64,000 nt of DNA from Acidobacteriota bacterium (GTDB lineage Bacteria; Acidobacteriota; Blastocatellia; UBA7656). Numbering within the stretch: the stretch's first letter is position 1; each line of letters starts with the position of its first letter. Shown in pieces: positions 46,577 to 55,600 of this stretch. The notes below the pieces were generated by a model. That model was not told the origin of the DNA. It ran no database searches and worked only from the letters and a program-made list of their open reading frames with translations. The stretch covers positions 62,001 to 126,000 of the forward strand of contig JBFMDH010000001.1 in NCBI GenBank assembly GCA_040754075.1, in the 5' to 3' direction. The translations under genes and the position numbers were made by a program.

Positions 46577-48286
46577 ATGAATCATCTGAAACATTTTCCT
46601 CTTCTGGTTGCTGTGATGTTTTGTGCAGCGTCCTATGTATTTTCGCAAACTTTGTCAGAACATCCTCCCACCCACAAAGGTGTGATATCCGGTCGTGTAA
46701 CAATCGATGGCAAACCCGCTCAAGGCATTATTGTCGTTGCGCTACCTGACGATTCCGATATTCGGGCATTTCGCCAGTTCGTCGCTAAAGGAGTTCCTTT
46801 TCCTAAAGTGAGTACGAATGATGACGGAACCTTTCGGTTTAACGGAATTGAAGCGGGGCGTTACAAACTGTCTGTGCATGCGCCGACCATGCTTTACGTT
46901 GTAGGGCAGGACAATGAATCGATTGACAAGACTTTTACGGTTGGCAAAGACGACGTGATTGAAAATATTAATTTTGCTTTGATTCGCGGAGGGGTGATTA
47001 CCGGGCGGGTGATTGATGCAGATGGGAAACCGGTTATCGGAGAAGTTGTTAATGCCATTCGTCAAAGAGGTTCAGATAAAGAGCCATATCAAAGAAGAGT
47101 CACTGGGGGAATTGAAAGTTTCCTGACTGATGACCGAGGTATCTATCGTATTTATGGTCTGGCAAATGGACGCTATAAAATTGCTGTTGGTGGCGACAGC
47201 ACATTTCCTGGACAATCCGTTCAAAGAGGCAAGCGCGCAAGGCAAACCTACTATCCCGGAGTGGCTGACGCTTCAGCAGCCAAAGAGGTAGAAATTACCG
47301 ATGCCAATGAGGTTCAGGGAGTGGATATTAAAGTTGAAGCTGTTCCATCCACTTACGCGATTAGCGGGCGAGTGATTGATGCCGAAACCGGCAAACCCGT
47401 CCCGCATGCGGTCGTGAAGTATTCATCGTTTGGTACTTCATTTAACCCGTTAAGTATTTCAGCGAATGCTCAAGGTGAATTTAAAATTCAGGGCGTAAGA
47501 AACAACAACTATATGCTTGAAGCTGTAAACCCAAGCGATGAAGCCAAAGATTATTATTCCGAAAAAGCGGAATTTAATCTCAAAGACGCAAACGTCGAAA
47601 ATATCGAGATTCGTTTGCATCAAGCCGTAACCATTAGTGGGCAGGCATTCATTGATGGCTCAAGTGATCCGATGTATATGGAAAAGCTTTCGCAGGCAAC
47701 CATATCCGCAGTTTCGCGTGATGAAGGAAGTGGTAGCTTACTAAAAAATTCCACCGATTCGGTAGCGAGAATCGGTGCGGATGGCAACTTTATTTTTCGT
47801 GGGTTAATGCCGGGTAGTGCCTATATTCGCCCAATGGTTTATTCAGGGTTACCCGGATTCTGGATTACTAAAGTAGAACGCACAGGCGCGAATAAAGAAC
47901 TAAAGCTAAGCAGGGGAGAAGCAATCAACGATGTGCGCTTGTATGTAGCCCCAAGAACCTGCAAGATACGCGGACAGGTGAAAATCATTGGCGGAACATT
48001 GCCTGCGGGTACATCTCTGGACGTTTCATTTTACCGGCTGATCAATGGAGAATCGGATTACCCCTATAACGCGAAAAACAATACCAGTGTTGAAGTTGAC
48101 GCAAACGGTCGCTTCATCATCGAGTATTTGATTGCGGGGGATTACGAATTGGGGGTGAGTACACAAACCGCCAATCCCTCAGAGAAAGCCAAATACAGCG
48201 CACCACAAAATGTGAGTTTAAGCATCGGGCAAGAATTGGAAATGGAAATCGTTTGGGATTTAAAAGCTAAAAATCAAGACAACTAA
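46577..48286 (+). CDS. carboxypeptidase-regulatory-like exported protein 6 (subfamily A)
   Basis: This encodes 569 residues. The signal peptide ends SYVFSQ, followed by GVISGRVTIDGKPAQGIIVV, GGVITGRVIDADGKPVIGEV, TDDRGIYRIYGLANGRYKIAV and, near residue 350, a diverged repeat (ITISGQAFIDGS-like in place of SISGxVVVEG). It ends KAKNQDN. The ribosome-binding site is weak. Most similar in its second repeat to gene 5. No enzyme motif; exported, probably surface or periplasmic. Confidence 0.83.
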   Translation: MNHLKHFPLLVAVMFCAASYVFSQTLSEHPPTHKGVISGRVTIDGKPAQGIIVVALPDDSDIRAFRQFVAKGVPFPKVSTNDDGTFRFNGIEAGRYKLSVHAPTMLYVVGQDNESIDKTFTVGKDDVIENINFALIRGGVITGRVIDADGKPVIGEVVNAIRQRGSDKEPYQRRVTGGIESFLTDDRGIYRIYGLANGRYKIAVGGDSTFPGQSVQRGKRARQTYYPGVADASAAKEVEITDANEVQGVDIKVEAVPSTYAISGRVIDAETGKPVPHAVVKYSSFGTSFNPLSISANAQGEFKIQGVRNNNYMLEAVNPSDEAKDYYSEKAEFNLKDANVENIEIRLHQAVTISGQAFIDGSSDPMYMEKLSQATISAVSRDEGSGSLLKNSTDSVARIGADGNFIFRGLMPGSAYIRPMVYSGLPGFWITKVERTGANKELKLSRGEAINDVRLYVAPRTCKIRGQVKIIGGTLPAGTSLDVSFYRLINGESDYPYNAKNNTSVEVDANGRFIIEYLIAGDYELGVSTQTANPSEKAKYSAPQNVSLSIGQELEMEIVWDLKAKNQDN

Positions 48287-48322
48287 TTTAAAGTTTTAAA
48301 TTTGAATCATAAAGGAGCGACC

Positions 48323-50326
48323 ATGAAACGCTGGATGATTGTCATCATTATTTTTTCTACAATCCTGATTGCCAACGCGCAACGACCGCGCAAAACGCCA
48401 ACTAAACCGGCTGCTGAAAAAGCCGCGCCGAAAAATGTTGTCGGGCGCGCGCTCACCGGACGGGTGATTGATGAGAGCGGCAGACCCGTCGATGATGCGA
48501 TGGTGCTGGCGGCTCCGGCAGGGGTGATGAGCCAGCAAAAACGACCTGTTAATGCCGGCATGCGCACCGCAACCACCGGCGAAGACGGACGTTTCGCGTT
48601 TGACGAACTCAATACCGGTTCTTACGCCCTTAAAGTTTATGCGCCGGGCTATGTCGTCGCGCCGGGAGTTACGCAAGAAAATGGTAAACCGAAATATTTT
48701 CACATCGGCGATGAGGCGACGCTCCGGTTAATCAAAGGCGGGGTGATTACCGGAATGGTGACGACGCTTTACGGAGAACCGCTGATTGGCGTTCAGGTTC
48801 GCGCCATGAAAATTAAAGAGGTGGATGGTCGCGCCAGCCGTAGCGCACCCGTAGATGAAATGACGATTGGCAGAAGCTGGAAGACTGATGACCGTGGCGT
48901 CTATCGTATCTACGGGTTGGAACCGGGCATTTATGTTGTGGCGGCGGGCGGTAAAGGCGTATTGAGTTTTTCACTTGGCGCTTATGATGCGGATTCGCCG
49001 ACTTACTATCCGACGGGCACACGCGACACCGCGACGCCGATTACGTTGCAAAGTGGGCAGGAAATCGGCGGCATCAACATTCAATATCGCGACAATCGCG
49101 GGCACCTCGTCAGCGGCACGCTTTCGGGATTTGATAATCAGGGCGTGGCTTTTGTGACGCTGACCAATGCCGCGACCGGCACCATCGAAGCGATGTCACT
49201 TGGCGGGGCGATTTTCGGAATCGGCGATGGGGAAAAGCCTTCGTTTGCTTTGGGCAGCGTGTCGGATGGCGACTATTATGTGAGCGCCATGGGCGGCGAT
49301 GAACGCAAACTGAATCTCGCAACCGATGAAACGCTGGTTGCGCCGCCGCGTAAAGTCACGGTGCGCGGCGCGGATGTGACCGGCGTTGAACTGACGCTGA
49401 TGCGGCTCGGTTCGATTTCCGGCAAATTCGTTTTAGAGAATTTGAAATCGGTTGATGGTAAAAGCATCTGTCCGGCGAAACGCGCATCTTCGGTTGAAGA
49501 AGTGGTCTTGCTCAGTCAACTGGACGTAAAAGGCAAAGACCGCCCGGAACCGACGATGCCGATTGCGGCGCTGTTTGCGATGTTTACGACCGATGGCGTG
49601 CCCAATGAAAAAGGCGATTTTCGATTATTGATTATTGATGGCGGACGTTATCATCTCGACATCAAATTGCCCACGGAAGATTGGTTCATTCGCTCAATTA
49701 CAATGCCTGCAAATTCAGCCAGCCGCGAATCTAAAGAACCAATGGCTCAACCAACGTCAGGGGGGATTTCAACGAAGGAGCCGACAAACGCCCAAGCAAA
49801 ACAGCCGTCGAATAATCCATCGAAAGAGTCCACAGGCAATCAACCAAAGACCGAATTAACCCAGTTCAAAGATGCGGCGCGCGAGGGCATGATGATGAAA
49901 TTAGGCGAAAGGCTCGAAGGCGTCACCATCACTGCATCCGAAGGCGCAGCCGGACTCAAAGGGCGAGTCACGGTTGCAAAAGAAGGCGAGCAATTGCCTA
50001 ATCGCCTGCGCGTGGTGTTGGTTCCGGCAGAACCGGAAAGCGCCGATGATGCGCTGCGTTATTACGAAACCGAGATGCAACGCGACGCGACATTTTCTTT
50101 AAATAATCTCGCGCCGGGAAAATATTTCGTCATCGCTCAAGCGGTTTCCGAAGAAGAGATGAACGACGACACCTTGCGCCCCTTGCGGTGGGATGCTGAG
50201 TCTCGTAAAACTTTGCGCAAAGTTGCCGAAGCGTTAAACGTCACCCTTGATTTTCAACCCTGCCAGCGCGTCGGAGATTATCTGCTAAAAGCTTATCAGG
50301 GGCGAAATTCTGAAAATAAAAGGTAG
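48323..50326 (+). CDS. carboxypeptidase-regulatory-like exported protein 7 with Ser/Asn/Lys-rich insert (subfamily B)
   Basis: This encodes about 667 residues, the longest of the array. The signal peptide ends TILIANAQ. Repeats are as in gene 4 (LTGRVIDESGRPVDDAM, GGVITGMVTTLYGEPLIGV, TDDRGVYRIYGLEPGIYVV). The C-terminus LNNLAPGKYFVI and LDFQPCQRVGDYLL matches that of gene 4. An insert near residue 475 is low-complexity (EPTNAQAKQPSNNPSKEST). The AAAGGAG site before ATG 48323 is preferred to an upstream TTG at 48302. It ends the array; a 22-bp inverted repeat follows. Confidence 0.83.
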   Translation: MKRWMIVIIIFSTILIANAQRPRKTPTKPAAEKAAPKNVVGRALTGRVIDESGRPVDDAMVLAAPAGVMSQQKRPVNAGMRTATTGEDGRFAFDELNTGSYALKVYAPGYVVAPGVTQENGKPKYFHIGDEATLRLIKGGVITGMVTTLYGEPLIGVQVRAMKIKEVDGRASRSAPVDEMTIGRSWKTDDRGVYRIYGLEPGIYVVAAGGKGVLSFSLGAYDADSPTYYPTGTRDTATPITLQSGQEIGGINIQYRDNRGHLVSGTLSGFDNQGVAFVTLTNAATGTIEAMSLGGAIFGIGDGEKPSFALGSVSDGDYYVSAMGGDERKLNLATDETLVAPPRKVTVRGADVTGVELTLMRLGSISGKFVLENLKSVDGKSICPAKRASSVEEVVLLSQLDVKGKDRPEPTMPIAALFAMFTTDGVPNEKGDFRLLIIDGGRYHLDIKLPTEDWFIRSITMPANSASRESKEPMAQPTSGGISTKEPTNAQAKQPSNNPSKESTGNQPKTELTQFKDAAREGMMMKLGERLEGVTITASEGAAGLKGRVTVAKEGEQLPNRLRVVLVPAEPESADDALRYYETEMQRDATFSLNNLAPGKYFVIAQAVSEEEMNDDTLRPLRWDAESRKTLRKVAEALNVTLDFQPCQRVGDYLLKAYQGRNSENKR

Positions 50327-50371
50327 CTTAAAATAAGGGCATTTATTGCAGCTTGCAAAACGATTTACTGG

Positions 50372-50436
50372 GGTTGAGGAAGCGGTCTTTGACCGCGTCG
50401 TTGGTTGAAGCGCAGTCAAAGACCGCTTCCTCAACC
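50372..50436. repeat. 22-bp perfect inverted repeat after the seven-gene array
   Basis: The 22 bases at 50372-50393 (GGTTGAGGAAGCGG then TCTTTGAC) are exactly complementary to 50415-50436, with a 21-nt loop. No T-run follows, so a simple terminator is unlikely. It sits between convergent genes and may be a palindromic intergenic repeat. Confidence 0.65.
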
Positions 50437-50577
50437 GATTCAAAATAAGCTCAATCGCAAACCGCGCTAAAAGCGAGCCGCACCTGACGGCGCGAATACA
50501 GAGCTAGAGAATCGCTCAGCACCGCGCGAAGGGGCGCTTTTAATCGCCTCCGGTCAAAGCCACGGTCAGCTTAACAA

Positions 50578-51630
50578 TCAGTGACGGTTTAAAAAGGGAA
50601 TAAGGGGGTTGACAAATGATATTTGCAGCATCTGAAAAACGCTATCGATGTTGCAGGCAAGCGCGTGTTCCGCCGGATTGTGTGCGGCTTCCCCTGCAAA
50701 ATGCAACCCCACCGCTACATTTTTCTCATCCGTGTCGGTGTCAATCAACCAGAGACTGCCGGAATCCCCACTACCGCTGATTTCTCCCGTTAAAGGTTTT
50801 TTGTCAGGGTTGGGGCGAATTTCAAACCCGGCTACCTGGCGTTCACCCAAACTCCCCTGATAATTATTTTTAAATATCCCCAGACAATTCACGATTCCAT
50901 AGGTCACTGCGGTTGTTCTGCCTGATTTCACTACCTTGTCGTTCAGATTTGGAATCGCGATACGCCGGGGAGTGATGTTTAATCCCAAAATATTTTCGTT
51001 GATGCCGCGTTCGGAAATGCTGGCTATCGCACAGTCTCCCTCTATTCCTAAATGGCTTCTAATTAACTTGCCGGTAAGGTTTGAAAACACCTGGTTAGAG
51101 TCGTTTTTACTTGGCTGAACGATTTTATTCCCGGCTTTTCCCTGTTCACCACAAAGTATATGCCAGTTGCTCAAAAGGTAAGGCGTGCCGTTTAACGCAT
51201 CATAAACAATGGCACCGATGGTTCCTGAAAGCGACAAACTGATGTTGCCGACGCTGATACCAGGGCGTAAGGTGCTGAAACGCGACCGGCGCGAGGGTTC
51301 AGCGGCTGCGAGGGTAGGTAAAGGTTCCGGCAAAGTTGCTTCATTGAGGATTTTATGGGAGAGGCGATATGAACGCGCAACGACATCCGTAGGAATCGCA
51401 ACATCATCCTGGTCAATGAATGCGGAAGGCAAAGGTTGCATGCCCTCAGCTTCCAGCCTTTCAATAGATAATTTATTTTTTACGGTAAACCGTATCGCCA
51501 GTTCATCTGTAAGCTGGAGGTCTTTGATTTTGTATGCGACTCCGACCGACGTCACATTAGGCAAATCGAGGTATTTAACCGCGTTTCGCTCGATAAATTC
51601 TAATAATTCTTCTTCGGTTTTCTTTGACAT
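50578..51630 (-). CDS. trypsin-like serine protease, no signal peptide (Nal1-like)
   Basis: This encodes 350 residues. The N-terminal part NVTSVGVAYKIKDLQLTDELA then IPTDVVARSY matches the leader of a trypsin-like family common in soil bacteria. The protease core follows: His in LLSNWHILCG (about residue 162), Asp in EGDCAIASI (about 206), Ser in SGSGDSGSLW (about 294). All three catalytic residues are present. Cleavage specificity is unknown. No signal peptide or membrane helix, so it acts in the cytosol unless exported otherwise. GAGGA lies upstream. It is last of a four-gene minus-strand run with the CHAT protein, suggesting a paired-protease pathway. Confidence 0.75.
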   Translation of the reverse strand: MSKKTEEELLEFIERNAVKYLDLPNVTSVGVAYKIKDLQLTDELAIRFTVKNKLSIERLEAEGMQPLPSAFIDQDDVAIPTDVVARSYRLSHKILNEATLPEPLPTLAAAEPSRRSRFSTLRPGISVGNISLSLSGTIGAIVYDALNGTPYLLSNWHILCGEQGKAGNKIVQPSKNDSNQVFSNLTGKLIRSHLGIEGDCAIASISERGINENILGLNITPRRIAIPNLNDKVVKSGRTTAVTYGIVNCLGIFKNNYQGSLGERQVAGFEIRPNPDKKPLTGEISGSGDSGSLWLIDTDTDEKNVAVGLHFAGEAAHNPAEHALACNIDSVFQMLQISFVNPLIPFLNRH

Positions 51631-51783
51631 ATAACAGTCCTCACTTTTCCAAAATTACTGATACGCTGTCGCTGTATGCAAATTGGTTGGGGAGGCGCGG
51701 GGGCTACCAACCGGGCTATTGCCCCCATTTTTTTAATGGTCTACTTAAAACGGGTGTTGACACAGAAAATTTCTGGTTCCGGG

Positions 51784-52614
51784 TCAAGGCGCTCGGTTGC
51801 CTCCCATACAGGGAATCAACGGATCGCCTTCGGAGACGCTTGCCGTATCGGTCTCGGGGTCAGGTTGTAAATCAACTTTGTGGTCTTCATCCAGACCTAA
51901 CGATAAGGCATGGTAAAGTAACTTGAAATCGCTGTGGCAGATGTCATCGGGGATGCAATCCCGATCAATTTCAATCAAATAGTTCAGCGGGTCTGATGCC
52001 TGAAATTCATAAAGAACATTCGAGCCATTCTTAAAAATCGCTTTAACGCCATGTTCAAGTTCGATGTCAATGGCAAGGGTATGCGCCATATGTCCGAATA
52101 AGTCGATTTGTCCGCCTTGAACGCTGAAGGCTCTGCCAAGGCTGACACTCCCCGTATAAAAAATTCCTTTATTGAAGTAGATCGTCGGCGCTAATTCAGT
52201 CGGATCGAGGTGCGCCGAACATTTGCGCCCCAGTAGATCATCCAAATCAACGACCCAACCGAAATCCATATCCGGACGATCAGATGACGTGACATTGTTT
52301 AAATCAGGCAGCGTTCTTCGGTTAAAGGGCTGTTGAGAGAGGGAGTCGGAGCGGTATACCTGTATCCCCGGTTGAGTAACCCGGTTTACCAGAATTGAAA
52401 AGTCCTGATGGTAATCGGGGCTGATTTCGATAAGCTGATTTTTTTCCGGGTCTTTATCATTCCTGATTTTCAAGGTAATGTTCATGCGGTGATTGGGAGC
52501 GTTACGCAGCAAACCGATGTCCGCTTGTGAACTGCCGTCCACGATATTACTGATGAACATACCGCTGGCAATGACTCGGATTTTCGGGCAATGTGGCAAG
52601 ATATTTGTGGGCAT
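51784..52614 (-). CDS. protein of unknown function in the CHAT cluster
   Basis: This encodes 276 residues of mixed alpha/beta, rather acidic sequence. There is no signal peptide or membrane helix, and no motif I recognise. Features worth noting: KIRVIASGMFISNIVDGSS near the start, several DLDD/DPTE acidic stretches and a Pro/Asp-rich tail (DLQPDPETDTASVSEGDP). AAGGAGA lies 5 bases upstream of the ATG. It is 64 bp after the CHAT gene and 153 bp before the trypsin-like gene on the same strand. The context suggests an effector, substrate or regulator of the proteases, but this is inference only. Confidence 0.6.
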   Translation of the reverse strand: MPTNILPHCPKIRVIASGMFISNIVDGSSQADIGLLRNAPNHRMNITLKIRNDKDPEKNQLIEISPDYHQDFSILVNRVTQPGIQVYRSDSLSQQPFNRRTLPDLNNVTSSDRPDMDFGWVVDLDDLLGRKCSAHLDPTELAPTIYFNKGIFYTGSVSLGRAFSVQGGQIDLFGHMAHTLAIDIELEHGVKAIFKNGSNVLYEFQASDPLNYLIEIDRDCIPDDICHSDFKLLYHALSLGLDEDHKVDLQPDPETDTASVSEGDPLIPCMGGNRAP

Positions 52615-52678
52615 GAGGGTCTCCTTTGCAAATTCGCATTTAAAGTAATGATGGGTATGCAGCTTGCGCCCGTGGTAA

Positions 52679-55600
52679 TCAAAAACCGGCGCATCCGCCG
52701 ATGGTTACAAATGCTGCCCAGTAATAAGGTGAATGAATTCTCTCATCCGGCGCTTGCAGAATATCCAATTGCGCTTGCCTTAATGCGGCTACTGTGGACA
52801 TGCCGTTTTTCTTACGATATTGATGAAAAGCGATCATTAAATCTTTGGTCGTAGGCGAATCCACCGCCCAGAGGCTGGCTACGACCAGCGGAATGCTTTT
52901 GGCTATAAAAGGGCGCGCAATACCAAGCATTCCTGCTCCGTAGTATCCTTCTACGGCGGTACTACAGGCAGATAAGATAACCAGTCTTGGGCGCTTGAGA
53001 TTCAAGTTGTAGATTTCACCGCAAGTCAATTCGCTGGTTGCGTCCTCTGATAGAGGGGAAGAAGATGATGGACTTGTCAGTAATAGCTTAGATAATAGCG
53101 GGGACTTTTCATGGATAATGGAATGCAGGGCTAAATGAATGATGTCAACTCTCGCCATCTCACGTTCAATCGGTTTTTTTATCGCCCGTTTGCCAACCAA
53201 ACAGGACGAATCGGGAGCGTAGAAACGTTTTATGTTTTCTGCTTCTGTACCGGCTGATGGTAAATCCTCCAGGTCAGGAAAACGCTGGTGATCAAAAGCC
53301 GGGTTGCCAACGCTCAGTAAGCGTTCGTTTTTGACCCCTTGCTTTTCCAGTGCCGCTATCGAACTGAGAATGAAAAGCGTCGAGCTTGGCGCTACACAGA
53401 GTTTGAATTCTTCGAGTAAATATTTTTGTGATGGTTCAGAGAAGAGAGCGGCAAAAGGAATACGATTAAGAATTTTATCGGGGACAATACACAACTGCTT
53501 GTTTTTATCCAACCACCCCTCAATGGGTTCGATGAGAATTTTATAGAGTTCCTCAGAGCTTTGTTTGAGTTCAAGGCGATTTCCTTGAGGCGATTTTTTT
53601 ATTAAATCAAGATAACCGGCGATGTCGTGGTTTAAAGCGTTAATATCGATTGGCGATTTTTGGCTTGAAAAATTATCTCTGGAGAGAACCCAAACAATCA
53701 AACCGCTGTCCATGACCTGGTACTGAACGATTTGTGCTTCTTGAGGCAATTGCGCCTGGATTTCTCCCAACCCCATCGGTTGCACAGGAAAATCCATCTC
53801 TGACTCGGAACTGGTTAAGGGAGCGGTTTTGAGAGAACTGGTACTGGCTAAATCCAGTAACGACCTTGCCCGGCATTTTTCTGAATATTCAAAGGCTCTT
53901 TGAGGATTCCCCTTTATTGAAAATTCATGATCGATGGCGGCATCAAATACTGCCTGCTCGCTCTCGAAAAAAGAATCGCGATTATTCTGCTCCCGGATGG
54001 TTGAACGGTGGCGATCAAAAATGTTTAGTGTGGTTTCTAAAGTTTTATCAAAAGATGAACATTCCCCTTGCGCGATGCACGATAACAGTTTCCCGGAGAA
54101 AGCGGAGTAATCAAAAGCTTTGAAACCCAGTGACTCATAAAGCTCAATGGCTTGATCATAATCCTGGATAGCCGCGTTGTACTCTTTTTTTAGTTTATAT
54201 AAGTTAGCGCGTTGTAGAAATGATTGGGCAAGAGCGTTTTGGGAAGCTCGTTCATCAGGAAGCGATTTGCCCAGTTCAATGGCTTTCTCCACATTATTCA
54301 GGGCTTCCTGGAAATCACCTTGATCAGCATAAGTCGCCCCCAGCAGGGCATAGGAACGCCAGATGAATAACGGCGCGTTCAAGTCCCGGGCAATCTGTAG
54401 CGCCTGTTTCTGATATTCGATAGCCGAGGTGTGTAATCCCAGTTTACCAAGCGGTTGCGCAATGGAAATATAAGCTCGCCATTTTTGTCTGGGTGCGGCT
54501 GGAAAGGCATTCAGCAGTTGAAGGTTACGAAGATAAAAATTTAATGACCTGGAATAATCTTTCAGGTAAAAAAATTCAGACCCTAATTGGTGTAAAGCTT
54601 TTGCCTGAGCATCGGGATTTTCTAACTCTTCTGCCAGGGTTAAAGCCGCATTACTTTTGTAAATGGCTTTAGAGTAATCCCAAAAGGACATATGGGCAAT
54701 GGCGATGCCCTGAAGAATTTGCGAGGTGAACCACTTGTACTTTTTTGCCACGCAGGTTTTTAATGCCTGTTCAAATGTGGAAAACGCCCAAGCCGGATCA
54801 GACTTTAATAAATAAGCATGCCCTAACAGATAATCAACCAAAACTTCGTCGGGGCGGTCTCCGCCATTTTGCATGATTGCTCTACCGCTTCGGTAATCTT
54901 CTATGGCTTCTTCTATTCTCTCGTTCAGGATATGCTGTTGCCCGCGCTTTAAAATCTCATAGGCTTGGGCGATTTCCCTTTTTTTTATATGGCTAGAAGA
55001 TTGATAGAAATTTGCTAAGTCATAGATGAAACAATCCCCGGTTTTTTGTTTGAGCAATTGACCGAGGTATGACAACGCTTCAAGTCGTTCCTCAGCCCGG
55101 TCTTCCTGATTTTCCAGGCAAAGGTTGAAGTATCCGGTAATTAACTGATGCTCAATCTTGCCGCCGGTAACCTCATAATTTTGACGAATCAAATCCCAAA
55201 TGGCGGGGTTATCTTGAATTTGGTAAGCGATGAGAAAATTTTGAAATAATTCTTCCTCGCTCCTGGAATTTTGTTTACGTTTATTTTGGATTTCTTCAAT
55301 TCTCTCTTGCGCTTCGCTTGCCCATTTCGATGCCCGGTCTTTTTCGAGATACTTTTGCCAAGCCTCTTCTTGAGAGGCTTCAGACATATCCATCTCTTGC
55401 CTGAGAATCGCCAGGTTGAAAAGGGCAGTCAGCAGAGAGCCATCCAGTTCGAGAGCTTTTTGAAGATGCTCGAAACTTTTTCCAAATGCCAGACCGCTTT
55501 GCGCCGTTTCAATCTTTTTCTCGCGTTCTTGCCTTTTGCTCAGTTTACCCGTTTCCAAATATGCCGCGCCGAGATCGCTGTGGATTTTGGCGTCGTTGGG

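Noticed and set aside
37558-50326. Peptidase activity for the seven-gene array
   Set aside because: Only regulatory-like beta-sandwich repeats are seen; no zinc or catalytic carboxypeptidase motif.
51699-51732. GGGGGC/GCCCCC hairpin followed by a T-run on the plus strand
   Set aside because: Points opposite to the surrounding minus-strand operon; no plus-strand transcript is evident, so I do not call a terminator.
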